IMG/VR virus record: IMGVR_UViG_3300009285_001228 | Location: 1 to 34,890 of that record | Reading direction: 5' to 3' (one strand) | DNA: 34,890 nt | Source: a virus | Notes under the pieces: model-generated | The model's input: the letters and a program-made list of their open reading frames with translations, nothing else | The model's database searches: none | What the model was told of the DNA's origin: nothing | Program-made: the position numbers and the translations under genes | Shown here: piece after piece, positions 15,961 to 22,583 of the stretch | How the letters are laid out: the number at the start of each line of letters is the position of its first letter | Position numbering within the stretch: the first letter of the stretch is position 1

Positions 15961-15988
15961 TTGACTCTATTAGGAGAAGTGCTATAAT
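15961..15988 (+). promoter_or_regulatory. Promoter of the rightward small-gene block
   Basis: TTGACT at 15961-15966, a 16-base spacer and TATAAT at 15983-15988 with a TG extension (GTGCTATAAT). The start near 15995 leaves a short leader with AAAGGAA before the ATG at 16018. Confidence 0.8.
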
Positions 15989-16017
15989 ACCATTATATAT
16001 ATCAAGTAAAGGAACCC

Positions 16018-16173
16018 ATGAAGAACTATCAATCCCCTAATCTCATTATCAATTATGATTTCCTGGACTTAACGCCGGATGAGCTGGTGGCGTTCAACGA
16101 TTGGGACTATCAACAAGAAACCAAAGAAATCGAGGCTATTATCAGTCAGTATCAAGTAAAGAAAGGTGAATAA
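16018..16173 (+). CDS. Small acidic protein, first gene of the rightward block
   Basis: ORF of 51 residues, MKNYQSPNLIINYDFLDLT then PDELVAFNDWDYQQE. AAAGGAA lies six bases before the ATG. The acidic, aromatic-rich sequence, and its place first after a strong promoter, suit an early phage protein that acts on a host partner, but nothing identifies the target. Confidence 0.65.
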   Translation: MKNYQSPNLIINYDFLDLTPDELVAFNDWDYQQETKEIEAIISQYQVKKGE

Positions 16174-16174
16174 T

Positions 16175-16378
16175 ATGAATAAACACATACTAAAAGCCGA
16201 AGGTTATCAATACATCAGGTACTTAGGTAACGGCGAACATCTTTTGCTCGATACTAACCAACCTTCTGATTATAAATACCGCTATGAGATATGGTTTGCT
16301 AATAAGAACCATGCTAGTTACGGTCTAATATACAAAAATACCCACCTAGAGTTCGCTCGGAACTATTTTAACAATTAA
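16175..16378 (+). CDS. Small protein of unknown function
   Basis: ORF of 67 residues, MNKHILKAEGYQYIRYLGN then several Tyr/Trp-rich strands (YEIWFANKNHASYGLIYKN). The ATG at 16175 follows AAGGTG at a good distance; an in-frame GTG at 16166 is less likely. It starts two bases after the previous stop. Not recognised. Confidence 0.6.
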   Translation: MNKHILKAEGYQYIRYLGNGEHLLLDTNQPSDYKYRYEIWFANKNHASYGLIYKNTHLEFARNYFNN

Positions 16379-16402
16379 AGTTAAAAAGGGAGGTGAAAAA
16401 AT

Positions 16403-16576
16403 ATGAGATTATACTACCACAAAACGGATGGGGGAGCAGAATATCTATTCGATACTTATATCAAGTGTAAAGATGGCAGTAGGGAGGGAACACTTAATGA
16501 TAAAACACAATACATAGTAAGAATTGATGGTGATATTACCAAAGATGCAGAACTAATTATAAAAAATGGGCAGTGA
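16403..16576 (+). CDS. Small protein of unknown function
   Basis: ORF of 57 residues, MRLYYHKTDGGAEYLFDTYI then several short strands. GGGAGGTG is seven bases before the ATG. YLFDTYIKCKDGSREGT reads like a small beta-rich early protein. Not recognised. Confidence 0.6.
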   Translation: MRLYYHKTDGGAEYLFDTYIKCKDGSREGTLNDKTQYIVRIDGDITKDAELIIKNGQ

Positions 16577-16613
16577 CAGTGAATTATATCAATTGAAAAG
16601 AGGTGAATAAAAA

Positions 16614-16802
16614 ATGAGAGAACTATCAGAAAAAAAACTAAAAGAAATATGTCTTAATTATATCAACGGAAATAGAACAATCGTACATGAGGCTATAAGA
16701 AAACTTAATAAACTACAAATAGCTAACTTCATAATGAGATGTAGCAATTATGGATTAAAGAGGCACAACGCATATACGCAAATACAATTTGCTCTTAAAT
16801 AG
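16614..16802 (+). CDS. Small helical basic protein
   Basis: ORF of 62 residues, MRELSEKKLKEICLNYING then two further helices ending QIQFALK. AGAGGTG lies before the ATG. The Lys-rich helices could bind nucleic acid. The gene ends directly at a 14-pair hairpin. Not recognised. Confidence 0.6.
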   Translation: MRELSEKKLKEICLNYINGNRTIVHEAIRKLNKLQIANFIMRCSNYGLKRHNAYTQIQFALK

Positions 16803-16807
16803 CCTAG

Positions 16808-16844
16808 TGAGTAGCCTTCAACCTCTGGGCTTGAGGGCTACTCA
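16808..16844 (+). other. Long hairpin after the 16614-16802 gene
   Basis: TGAGTAGCCTTCAA (16808-16821) pairs with TTGAGGGCTACTCA (16831-16844) to give a 14-pair stem with one G-T pair and a nine-base loop. No T tract follows, so it is not a classic terminator. It may stabilise the mRNA end or be a processing site. Confidence 0.6.
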
Positions 16845-16914
16845 GTACGCTATAAACGCACTTTAACAACCCGCACACGATAGCGTCATAAGATCCACGA
16901 AAGTGAGGTTATCT

Positions 16915-17325
16915 ATGACATTTAATAAAACAGATTCCCTGGAAGCCAGGAGAGAACTCCAAGAATTATTTGACAAGTTCGGCACAACTACCGTGTTTGT
17001 AAACCAGAGGCACGTATCACGCTCAGGTATGACTCGTTACTTAGACTTATATCTATTACCGAGTTATGACAAAGCCTTTTTCTGGTCACAATCCCCTCTG
17101 TTGATACTGGCTGGTACGCAATCGCAAATTGAACCACGCCGTATCACCTTACTGATAGCCAAAGCCCTACAATGGCCGTATCATAAGGAAAGAGAGACAT
17201 TGATAGTTTCAGGATGCGGAATGGATATGCACTTTCACACCGTTTATTCTCTATCTTGTCTATTATATTGCAATAAGCATTATGACCATGAGAAAGCCTA
17301 TTATTTAAAACATCAAACGATCTAA
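16915..17325 (+). CDS. Conserved phage/plasmid protein with RHVSRSGMxR and GCGMDM motifs
   Basis: Protein of 136 residues. RHVSRSGMTRYLDLYL and, later, SGCGMDMHFHTVYSLS are a pair of motifs I know from an uncharacterised family spread over phages and mobile elements, in which the two are joined by a short strand-rich segment. Here the segment between them contains IEPRRITLLIAKALQWPY. The invariant Ser, Cys, Asp and His residues suggest a small enzyme or ligand-binding domain. The ATG at 16915 has GAGG six bases upstream; an in-frame GTG at 16903 is less likely. A terminator follows directly. Confidence 0.7.
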   Translation: MTFNKTDSLEARRELQELFDKFGTTTVFVNQRHVSRSGMTRYLDLYLLPSYDKAFFWSQSPLLILAGTQSQIEPRRITLLIAKALQWPYHKERETLIVSGCGMDMHFHTVYSLSCLLYCNKHYDHEKAYYLKHQTI

Positions 17326-17341
17326 GACGCTATAAACTAAC

Positions 17342-17367
17342 AAACCCGTACAGTGTGCGGGTTTTTT
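17342..17367 (+). terminator. Strong rho-independent terminator
   Basis: AAACCCGTAC pairs with the GTGCGGGTTT side to give a ten-pair stem with a three-base loop (one G-T pair), followed by TTTG. It closes the rightward block. Confidence 0.88.
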
Positions 17368-17425
17368 GTTGGCTTATGAATAACAATCTATTTTTATTTT
17401 ATGGACAAAATGACTTTAAAAATCT

Positions 17426-17539
17426 GTTCACCTTTTTTACCAACTAAACGGCTCTGGAAATCGGTTCACCTTTTTTACGATTCTCCGTATAGGGCAATCT
17501 CCGTATAACCGTTTTCTCCGTATATTCACCTTTTTTTAA
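17426..17539. repeat. Two iteron-like repeat families
   Basis: GTTCACCTTTTTTAC is at 17426-17440 and 17464-17478, with a related ATTCACCTTTTTTTAA at 17524-17539. TCTCCGTATA occurs three times at 17482-17491, 17498-17507 and 17515-17524, 16 and 17 bases apart. The region is AT-rich and has no supported gene. Such a set could be a replication origin or regulator sites. Confidence 0.8.
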
Positions 17540-17545
17540 ATAGCC

Positions 17546-17676
17546 CTAGTGCTAGAAAGGAGGCCGTTACTTGGCTGTGAGTCGTACCTCGGCTTATATC
17601 CAATGGGAAAAGAACAATGAAGTTCAAACCACGCAGTCATATACCCTAACCTGCCCTGTCAGCTTTCCAGCACTAG
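17546..17676. repeat. Large inverted repeat downstream of terS
   Basis: CTAGTGCTAGAAAG (17546-17559) pairs with CTTTCCAGCACTAG (17663-17676) with one mismatch, closing a loop of about 100 bases. The right arm ends two bases before the terS stop. It could end the leftward terS transcript as a structure or form a structured RNA. Confidence 0.75.
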
Positions 17677-17705
17677 AACTACTTACTTGCTTGTCTGCTT
17701 CGTAA
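17571..17705 (+). CDS. Candidate 44-residue ORF with TTG start and perfect ribosome site
   Basis: AGAAAGGAGG at 17554-17563, a full complement of the usual 16S rRNA tail, lies seven bases before TTG 17571. The frame reads MAVSRTSAYIQWEKNNEVQ then PVSFPALELLTCL to TAA 17705. It runs antisense over the end of terS. No promoter is certain between it and the terminator at 17367. The strong site argues for translation, the composition is only fair. Confidence 0.35.
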   Translation: MAVSRTSAYIQWEKNNEVQTTQSYTLTCPVSFPALELLTCLSAS

Positions 17706-18182
17706 GAATCTTTTAAGGTTCTTATTAAATTCACCTTGTTTGTCTTTATTTGTTGAAAAGAAATTGTATTGGTTCATTTGATGAGGCAATTCTTGTTGTT
17801 CTGTTTTCCAGCCAAAGAACTTAGAAAATTCATCAGCGAATTTCTTTCTAGTATTATGATCCGTAAGTCCTTCTTTGTCTTTAGCATCTAAGCCTTCGGT
17901 ATAGACTTTCATTACCTTGTCGGGCAGAGTAATACCAGTGCCTTGTTTGTATTCTCGATTTATCTTTTCCAAATACCACTGAACGCCTTTACGTTCAAAT
18001 AAATTAAGCCAAGGATTGATAGCTGAAGTTTTAGAATAGCCCGCATCCCGCATAGCTGCTGCTGTCGAATCAAACTTACCTGATAAGACATTATCAACTG
18101 CCTTTATCTGCAAATCAGTCGCTTGAATATCAGTAGTAACGGCATGGGCTTTGGGTTTCTTGATATAAACTCGGCGTTTCAT
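17679..18182 (-). CDS. terS: Terminase small subunit (likely)
   Basis: Protein of 167 residues. The segment IKAVDNVLSGKFDSTAAAM then RDAGYSKTSAINPW (25-59) follows the helix-turn-helix pattern of phage terminase small subunits (the AMRDAGYS phrase is a good marker). A central helical part with DKVMKVYTEGLDAKDKEG and an Asn/Gln-rich C-terminus complete the usual size. It should bind the packaging site and load TerL. It is the last gene of the leftward early-type operon, with an ATGA overlap with the HTH gene. It is separated from terL by about 4 kb that includes an opposite-strand block. Confidence 0.7.
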   Translation of the reverse strand: MKRRVYIKKPKAHAVTTDIQATDLQIKAVDNVLSGKFDSTAAAMRDAGYSKTSAINPWLNLFERKGVQWYLEKINREYKQGTGITLPDKVMKVYTEGLDAKDKEGLTDHNTRKKFADEFSKFFGWKTEQQELPHQMNQYNFFSTNKDKQGEFNKNLKRFLRSRQASK

Positions 18183-18460
18183 TTTATTTGCTTAATTTTA
18201 CCATCTTCAAATGTACCTCTATCAAGCTGTGGACTTGGTAGATTACGTTCTAATGGAGTAATTGGCTGTGGGGGTGGAACTGGTTTTCCTCGCTCAATTC
18301 CTTTCCAACCTCCTAATGACTTAATGATTGATGGCTGATTAACCCCAAAGGCTTTGGCTATCTGTCTGACTGTTGGTTTTCTGCCTGGGGCTGAGTCAAA
18401 CCAACGTCTAATCTGTAGTATTTCTTCTTTATTTAATCGCCTTTTTCTCTTTTGAGCCAT
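18179..18460 (-). CDS. Helix-turn-helix protein
   Basis: Protein of 93 residues, very basic at the start (MAQKRKRRLNKEE), then a homeodomain-like HTH: TVRQIAKAFGVNQPSIIKSL with GGWKGIERG. The last third is Pro-rich. It precedes terS with a stop-start overlap and may be a regulator or a packaging helper. Confidence 0.65.
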   Translation of the reverse strand: MAQKRKRRLNKEEILQIRRWFDSAPGRKPTVRQIAKAFGVNQPSIIKSLGGWKGIERGKPVPPPQPITPLERNLPSPQLDRGTFEDGKIKQIK

Positions 18461-18639
18461 CGTCTAATCCTTTTAAGAAAGATAATAAAGCGTTCCCATC
18501 TGGTCGGAAATATCTTCTTGCCATCTTGAAAGGTAATCATGGGACTAACAGCTAATCTTTTGAATAAAAGAATATTTTTCTTTTTATCTACAGTTACTCT
18601 AAAGTCCTTATATCTTTTCCAGGTACTTATGTACTCCAT
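18433..18639 (-). CDS. Small basic protein of unknown function
   Basis: ORF of 68 residues, MEYISTWKRYKDFRVTVDK then strands and a Trp/Arg-rich C-terminus RWERFIIFLKRIRRWLKRE that would form an amphipathic helix. GGAGGAAT lies just before the ATG. It overlaps both neighbours. Not recognised. Confidence 0.6.
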   Translation of the reverse strand: MEYISTWKRYKDFRVTVDKKKNILLFKRLAVSPMITFQDGKKIFPTRWERFIIFLKRIRRWLKREKGD

Positions 18640-18889
18640 ATTCCTCCACTCTGTCTTTATTAGCTTTGAAAAACTCTGGATTAGGTTTGCCTGACAGGTA
18701 TGGTTGTTCCATGTCTTTTAAGTGTTTGTCTCTTTGGGCTTGAATACGATGGTATTTATTTACCCCATGTTGCTCTGAACAACCCCTGATAGAATACTGT
18801 TCGTCTTTCTTCTGGCATGATTGGCAAGGGAGGACTCCATAAGTTCTATCTATAATAGCTGGTTCTTGATGACAACGAGGGCATTTCAT
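18608..18889 (-). CDS. Zinc-ribbon protein
   Basis: Protein of 93 residues with CPRC (3-6) and CQSC, giving a likely zinc ribbon, followed by a Lys/Glu/Gln-rich helix. AAGGAAATG is seven bases upstream of the ATG. Small ribbon proteins of this type are frequent in phages; I cannot give a function. Confidence 0.65.
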   Translation of the reverse strand: MKCPRCHQEPAIIDRTYGVLPCQSCQKKDEQYSIRGCSEQHGVNKYHRIQAQRDKHLKDMEQPYLSGKPNPEFFKANKDRVEEYGVHKYLEKI

Positions 18890-19116
18890 TTCCTTTTTAA
18901 CCTTTTATCTAAGCCTTCCTCAAATTCATGTTGGTCTAATCGTTCTACTTCTTCTGGACTAATAGGGTCAGTGATACCAACGTCCTCAAGTGTCCCAGGT
19001 TTACTTGGTGAAAGGTCTATACTATGAGACTCATCAGCTATAGCCATTGTTGCTTTAATAAACTTAATCTGTCCGTTTTGTTCGACTACTATTCCAAGTA
19101 AGTTTAAGTCCTTCAT
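18886..19116 (-). CDS. Small acidic protein of unknown function
   Basis: Protein of 76 residues, MKDLNLLGIVVEQNGQIKF then a Pro/Ser/Asp-rich middle and an acidic helix EEVERLDQHEFEEGLDKRL. The start has no clear ribosome site, so it may rely on coupling with the HNH gene, which it overlaps by 53 bases. Not recognised. Confidence 0.5.
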   Translation of the reverse strand: MKDLNLLGIVVEQNGQIKFIKATMAIADESHSIDLSPSKPGTLEDVGITDPISPEEVERLDQHEFEEGLDKRLKRK

Positions 19117-19447
19117 ATATATATTGGTAATCTAATAAACTTATACTAACTATTTCGTTTTTCTTTTTAGCTAAATATCTATATCTATATGGATATCTTT
19201 CCTTAAACCATTCAGTAAATTCAAATGGTTCTTTATGTTGCCAGTAAAGATGATGTCTTACACATAAACATAAAGCGTTCTTTAAATCCCATCTTAACGA
19301 TAAATGCCTCCGGCTTACTACATGAGCACACTGTAAATTATCTTTACTATTACACCTTTCACACTTACCTACTGATCTAACTATCTTAGAGAATAGAATG
19401 TCGCATTTCTTTTTATAATAGCTAATTGATCCCTTTTTGGCTTTCAT
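19064..19447 (-). CDS. HNH-type nuclease, NinG-like
   Basis: Protein of 127 residues. CERCNSKDNLQCAHVVSR followed by ALCLCVRHHLYW gives the zinc cysteines (CxxC and CxxHH) and the AH active-site part of the beta-beta-alpha metal fold; YWQHKEPFEFTEWFKERYP after it resembles NinG-family proteins. These nucleases act in phage recombination or DNA processing. It sits between an unknown gene and groEL's downstream partner in the same operon. Confidence 0.7.
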   Translation of the reverse strand: MKAKKGSISYYKKKCDILFSKIVRSVGKCERCNSKDNLQCAHVVSRRHLSLRWDLKNALCLCVRHHLYWQHKEPFEFTEWFKERYPYRYRYLAKKKNEIVSISLLDYQYIYEGLKLTWNSSRTKRTD

Positions 19448-19766
19448 CTGTTCCCGATGTCGCTCTACTTAATTGGACTTGCTGATGAGCAGACTTTTGA
19501 ATTTTCTGTTGAAGATAAATATTATGTTGATTAGCTAGTTGATTGATAAGACCATAACATTTAGCATCCTCCCCCACAAAACCACTCATTTGCGATTGAG
19601 CATAAGGACTATCAATACCTACTACTAAATTACCAATCATGGCTTGTTCTACTCGATTAAGATTTTGATATTCTTCATTAAACTTACCGATATTAGCAAT
19701 CACTCCAGAAATAAATTGAGCTAATTCATCTAGTTTCTTATAGTTAATCTTCTTATCGTTTATCAT
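19422..19766 (-). CDS. Protein of unknown function after groEL
   Basis: Protein of 114 residues, starting MINDKKINYKKLDELAQFI. AAAAGGAGAAGA lies before ATG 19766 inside the groEL end, which favours it over an upstream in-frame start. The body is helical with many Gln/Asn residues and ends RATSGTDESQKGIN. No family recognised. Confidence 0.6.
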   Translation of the reverse strand: MINDKKINYKKLDELAQFISGVIANIGKFNEEYQNLNRVEQAMIGNLVVGIDSPYAQSQMSGFVGEDAKCYGLINQLANQHNIYLQQKIQKSAHQQVQLSRATSGTDESQKGIN

Positions 19767-21339
19767 TCTTCTCCTTTTCTTCTTCAAATGAAATTAAAGT
19801 ATTGGTAGTCAAGATTGAGGTCGCTACCGTTACACCATTTAAGAGTGTTAGTCGAATAACTTTAGTCGGGTCAATCACTCCAGTTTCTTTCATATTCTGT
19901 AGTTGTCCTGACTGGACTTCATAACCAATACCATTTCCTTTGCTTTCTATCTCAGTTATTAAGTCGTTTATATTACGGGTACTTTCTCCACAATTTTCCA
20001 TAATCTTTCGGGTAGGAGCTGATAAGATTTCATACATCAAGCGTTCACCCTCATTCCTATTTCTATCTAAGACTTTTCTTAATTGCAAAAAGGTCACACC
20101 TCCACCAGGCACAATGCCTTCATCTCTAGCTGATGTAGCTGCTCCAATTGCATCCTTAACCCGTTCCACTTTCTCCCGCATATCAATCTCGGTCTTAGCT
20201 CCGACTTTAATAACTGCTACACCTGATGTAATCTTGGCTAACCGCTTCTCGGCTTTCTCTACCTGAAACTCATTCTTTTCTTCTTTAATACGGTTACGTA
20301 AATAATCAATTCTAGCTTCAATCTCTTTTTTATCGCCCTTACCATTGATAATGACAGTTGTTTCTCGATTAGCAATTACCTTATCAGCACTACCGATTAC
20401 AGTCATATCAAAACCTGTACTTCGTTTTTCGCTAATGACTTTAGCTCCTGTCACTACTGCAATATCATCCATGTAATCTTCCCTATCTACTGGTGGAGCT
20501 TTAGCAACTACGATATTGATATTTCCCTTTTGCTTATTAACTGCAAGTGTAGCTAAAGCATCACCACTCATATCCTCACATAAAATTAGAAAGTCTTTCT
20601 TACCCGTTACTACTAATTGCTCAATGATTGGCACAATATCACTGATTACTGTCAACTTCCGCATAAATAAAAGAATGGTAGGATTATCTACTATTGCTTC
20701 CATCCGGTTAGGATTAGTCACAAAGTAAGGACTGATATAACCATTCATAATTTCCAAGCCGTCAGTATATTCAATCTCTGTTTCTAATTTACCTTCCTCA
20801 ACTGTTACCATTCCATCTTTACCAATCTTAATAACTGCTTCAGCTACCATTTTTCCAATCTCTTTATCAGCAGAAGAAATAGTAGCTACTTCTACCAATT
20901 GCTCTTTATCTTTAGCTTCCTGGCTTATCTTCTCTAATTCTTTGGTCAATAAGGATAAAGTTTCTTCTATTTGTTCCCGCAGTACCATCGGATTAACACC
21001 TTCTTCAATGAGCTTAAAACCTCGCTTAACAATCTCGTATGCTAATAAGGTAGCAGTAGTCGTACCATCTCCGGCTTGGTCATTGGTTTTTTGGGCTGCT
21101 TGTTGAACAAGGTTAATACCAATAGCTACTAATGGGTCTTTGAATTGATGGTCGTGTTCTGACACTGAACGGGCTACTGTTACTCCGTCATGCACCACAA
21201 TTGGTATCCCCCACTGACGCTGGATAGCCACATTTCGGCCTTTCGGACTCAGAGTGGAAACAACTGCTTTAGCTAATATCTCAACACCCTCTAAGAGCTT
21301 CTGTCGGGCTTGATTATCAAACGAAATTATCTTACTCAT
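19753..21339 (-). CDS. groEL: GroEL-type chaperonin, phage-encoded
   Basis: Chaperonin subunit of 528 residues, close to the usual 540. Equatorial ATP-site motifs are in place: SPKGRNV (31-37), DGVTV (51-55), GDGTTTATLL (90-99), the catalytic Asp in VKDAIGAATS (about 396), and GIVPGGG (408-414). The apical domain spans about 190-370. The C-terminus ends in a Glu/Lys run and lacks the GGM repeat of bacterial GroEL. Phage copies are thought to help fold capsid proteins or replace a host function. It is co-transcribed with a GroES-like gene, with one small gene between them. GAAGGA lies upstream of the ATG. Confidence 0.93.
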   Translation of the reverse strand: MSKIISFDNQARQKLLEGVEILAKAVVSTLSPKGRNVAIQRQWGIPIVVHDGVTVARSVSEHDHQFKDPLVAIGINLVQQAAQKTNDQAGDGTTTATLLAYEIVKRGFKLIEEGVNPMVLREQIEETLSLLTKELEKISQEAKDKEQLVEVATISSADKEIGKMVAEAVIKIGKDGMVTVEEGKLETEIEYTDGLEIMNGYISPYFVTNPNRMEAIVDNPTILLFMRKLTVISDIVPIIEQLVVTGKKDFLILCEDMSGDALATLAVNKQKGNINIVVAKAPPVDREDYMDDIAVVTGAKVISEKRSTGFDMTVIGSADKVIANRETTVIINGKGDKKEIEARIDYLRNRIKEEKNEFQVEKAEKRLAKITSGVAVIKVGAKTEIDMREKVERVKDAIGAATSARDEGIVPGGGVTFLQLRKVLDRNRNEGERLMYEILSAPTRKIMENCGESTRNINDLITEIESKGNGIGYEVQSGQLQNMKETGVIDPTKVIRLTLLNGVTVATSILTTNTLISFEEEKEKNDKR

Positions 21340-21351
21340 TGATATATCCTT

Positions 21352-21591
21352 CTAATTTGCTAAAACTTCTATCCAGTCACTTCCAACCAAATCACCATCA
21401 CTTACAATTAGGTCATAATAATTACCATCAGCCTTATGAATCTGTAACCTACCGTTTCTCAACAACACGTGAATTTCCCTATTATTCCATTCTTTTCTAG
21501 TAAATCTTTTACCTTCCAATACTCTTGCTACTACTAATGGAAAACCAATTGTATCTGGTTCTTCTTTTTTAATGACTGGACTTGGACTCAT
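21352..21591 (-). CDS. Tad2/DUF2829-like protein, possible anti-Thoeris factor
   Basis: Protein of 79 residues. VVARVLEGKRFTRKEWN (20-36), a strand VLLRNGRLQI, and SDGDLVGSDWIEV (64-76) follow the DUF2829 pattern, in which a short helix with GKxVxRxxWN is followed by strands and ends in D-L-x-x-x-D-W-x-V. Tad2 proteins of this family bind the signal molecule of the Thoeris defence system; others in the family are not tested. The match is by pattern only. Stop-start overlap with groES and AAAGGAG upstream place it firmly in the chaperonin operon. Confidence 0.55.
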   Translation of the reverse strand: MSPSPVIKKEEPDTIGFPLVVARVLEGKRFTRKEWNNREIHVLLRNGRLQIHKADGNYYDLIVSDGDLVGSDWIEVLAN

Positions 21592-21875
21592 TTTTTCTCC
21601 TTTGTTAATCTACAAATAATATCATCCATGCTAACGAATTTATGTTCTTTACCCTCAAGCATAATAGCCGTTTCTCCAAAATGACGGTAGGCAACAATTT
21701 CCCCCACCTTCAAATCGTCTACAGGTAAGCCCGTTTTACCTGCTCTGCCTACAGCCAAAACCTTGCCGACTTCTGGTTTTTCTTTTTGCACTAACTCTAA
21801 ATTACCCATTAAACCAATATCTTTTAAGTCAATCGGCTCTAAGACTACGATTCTATATCCTGCTTCTATCTTCAT
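21588..21875 (-). CDS. groES: GroES-like co-chaperonin
   Basis: Protein of 95 residues. YRIVVLEPIDLKD at the start, GKVLAVGRAG in the middle and VGEIVAYRHFGETAIMLEG then KEHKFVSMDDIICRL match the beta-barrel of GroES in order and length. The mobile loop (about 20-30) reads GLMGNLELVQ and lacks the usual GG(I/L)V-L phrase, so binding to the host GroEL may differ; the phage GroEL is the likely partner. The protein forms the cap of the folding chamber. Confidence 0.8.
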   Translation of the reverse strand: MKIEAGYRIVVLEPIDLKDIGLMGNLELVQKEKPEVGKVLAVGRAGKTGLPVDDLKVGEIVAYRHFGETAIMLEGKEHKFVSMDDIICRLTKEKK

Positions 21876-22153
21876 TTAATTTTCTCCAATATGGTTTGGG
21901 GTATGCAATAGAGTAATACTTTCTTGTTTCTACCCGCTAAGTTTTGCGTATGATGCTTTTGAGCATAATTCTTGACGGTTACTGGACTAACTACATATTG
22001 TTCCTTAAACTTCCAGATGTTTAAGTAAATTTTCTCTCCTTTTTCAATCGCTTCCTCTACCTTATGTTTAGCAATACTCACTCCCCAAATACCATCTGCC
22101 CACCCCCAAAATTTCCAGGCTCCCCACCAAGGCTCTTGAATTTTTATTTCCAT
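21872..22153 (-). CDS. Tryptophan-rich small protein
   Basis: Protein of 93 residues. EPWWGAWKFWGWADGIWG near the N-terminus is very Trp-rich, then a helical stretch and a strand-rich tail KKVLLYCIPQTIL. No membrane helix is certain. It is coupled with the groES gene at its end and with a tiny membrane ORF at its start. Not recognised. Confidence 0.6.
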   Translation of the reverse strand: MEIKIQEPWWGAWKFWGWADGIWGVSIAKHKVEEAIEKGEKIYLNIWKFKEQYVVSPVTVKNYAQKHHTQNLAGRNKKVLLYCIPQTILEKIK

Positions 22154-22245
22154 TTTAGTAATACTCCTACTACCATACCTATAATCAAAAAGGCCACAAG
22201 TAGATAAAGTAACGCAAAATGCGTGGCACTTAATATTCCATACAT
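22144..22245 (-). CDS. Tiny membrane peptide
   Basis: ORF of 33 residues, MYGILSATHFALLYLLVAF then LIIGMVVGVLLKWK, one long hydrophobic helix with a Lys end. It overlaps the start of the next gene by ten bases. AGGA is three bases from the ATG, close; a TTG at 22266 would add seven residues (MGAGAGL). It may be a membrane-active early peptide. Confidence 0.5.
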   Translation of the reverse strand: MYGILSATHFALLYLLVAFLIIGMVVGVLLKWK

Positions 22246-22282
22246 CAATCCTGCCCCAGCTCCCAAAATAGTAACATCTAGA

Positions 22283-22426
22283 TTATGAAAACAAATATCG
22301 TTTCTCTATACTAATAGAGCCTCTTTCGTCAACAATAATCAGTAATGACTTCTCCTTCGTACTAAATAAGAACATGATGTCTTTTAGTTTAGAGACTATA
22401 TCGTAATCAATCTCGTTTACTTTCAT
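22283..22426 (-). CDS. Small protein of unknown function
   Basis: ORF of 47 residues, MKVNEIDYDIVSKLKDIMF then a beta strand LLIIVDERGSISIEKRY. It overlaps the RHH gene by 20 bases. The IVDERG strand with alternating hydrophobic residues looks like a real small fold. Not recognised. Confidence 0.5.
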   Translation of the reverse strand: MKVNEIDYDIVSKLKDIMFLFSTKEKSLLIIVDERGSISIEKRYLFS

Positions 22427-22583
22427 CAAACCAACCTGTTTCTTTTAAATGGATTACATAATAACGGACTGCTTGCCGGACAAATTCACTTCTAGTAGGG
22501 GTATTGGTTTTCTTTTGCCATTTATTAAGAAAATCCATAAACTCTCTAGGAAAACTCATGTGGACATCTTGCCAAGGTTTCAT
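22407..22583 (-). CDS. Ribbon-helix-helix DNA-binding protein
   Basis: Protein of 58 residues: DVHMSFPREFMDFLNKWQK, then TPTRSEFVRQAVRYYVIHL. The strand VHMSF, the first helix, a T-R-S-E-F turn and the second helix fit the CopG/Arc fold closely. Its ATG overlaps the stop of the preceding gene as ATGA. It probably regulates an early promoter such as those at 24.7 kb or 16 kb. Confidence 0.75.
   Translation of the reverse strand: MKPWQDVHMSFPREFMDFLNKWQKKTNTPTRSEFVRQAVRYYVIHLKETGWFDESKRD

Noticed and set aside
17426-17539. CRISPR array
   Set aside because: Only three short copies, no uniform spacers of 30 or so bases, and no cas genes.
17560-17676. tRNA-like sequence on the minus strand (GGTTTGAAC)
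   Set aside because: No acceptor stem meets the T-arm and the T-stem does not pair.
19940-20728. Plus-strand frames antisense to groEL
   Set aside because: They are shadows of a strongly conserved chaperonin gene and have no ribosome sites.
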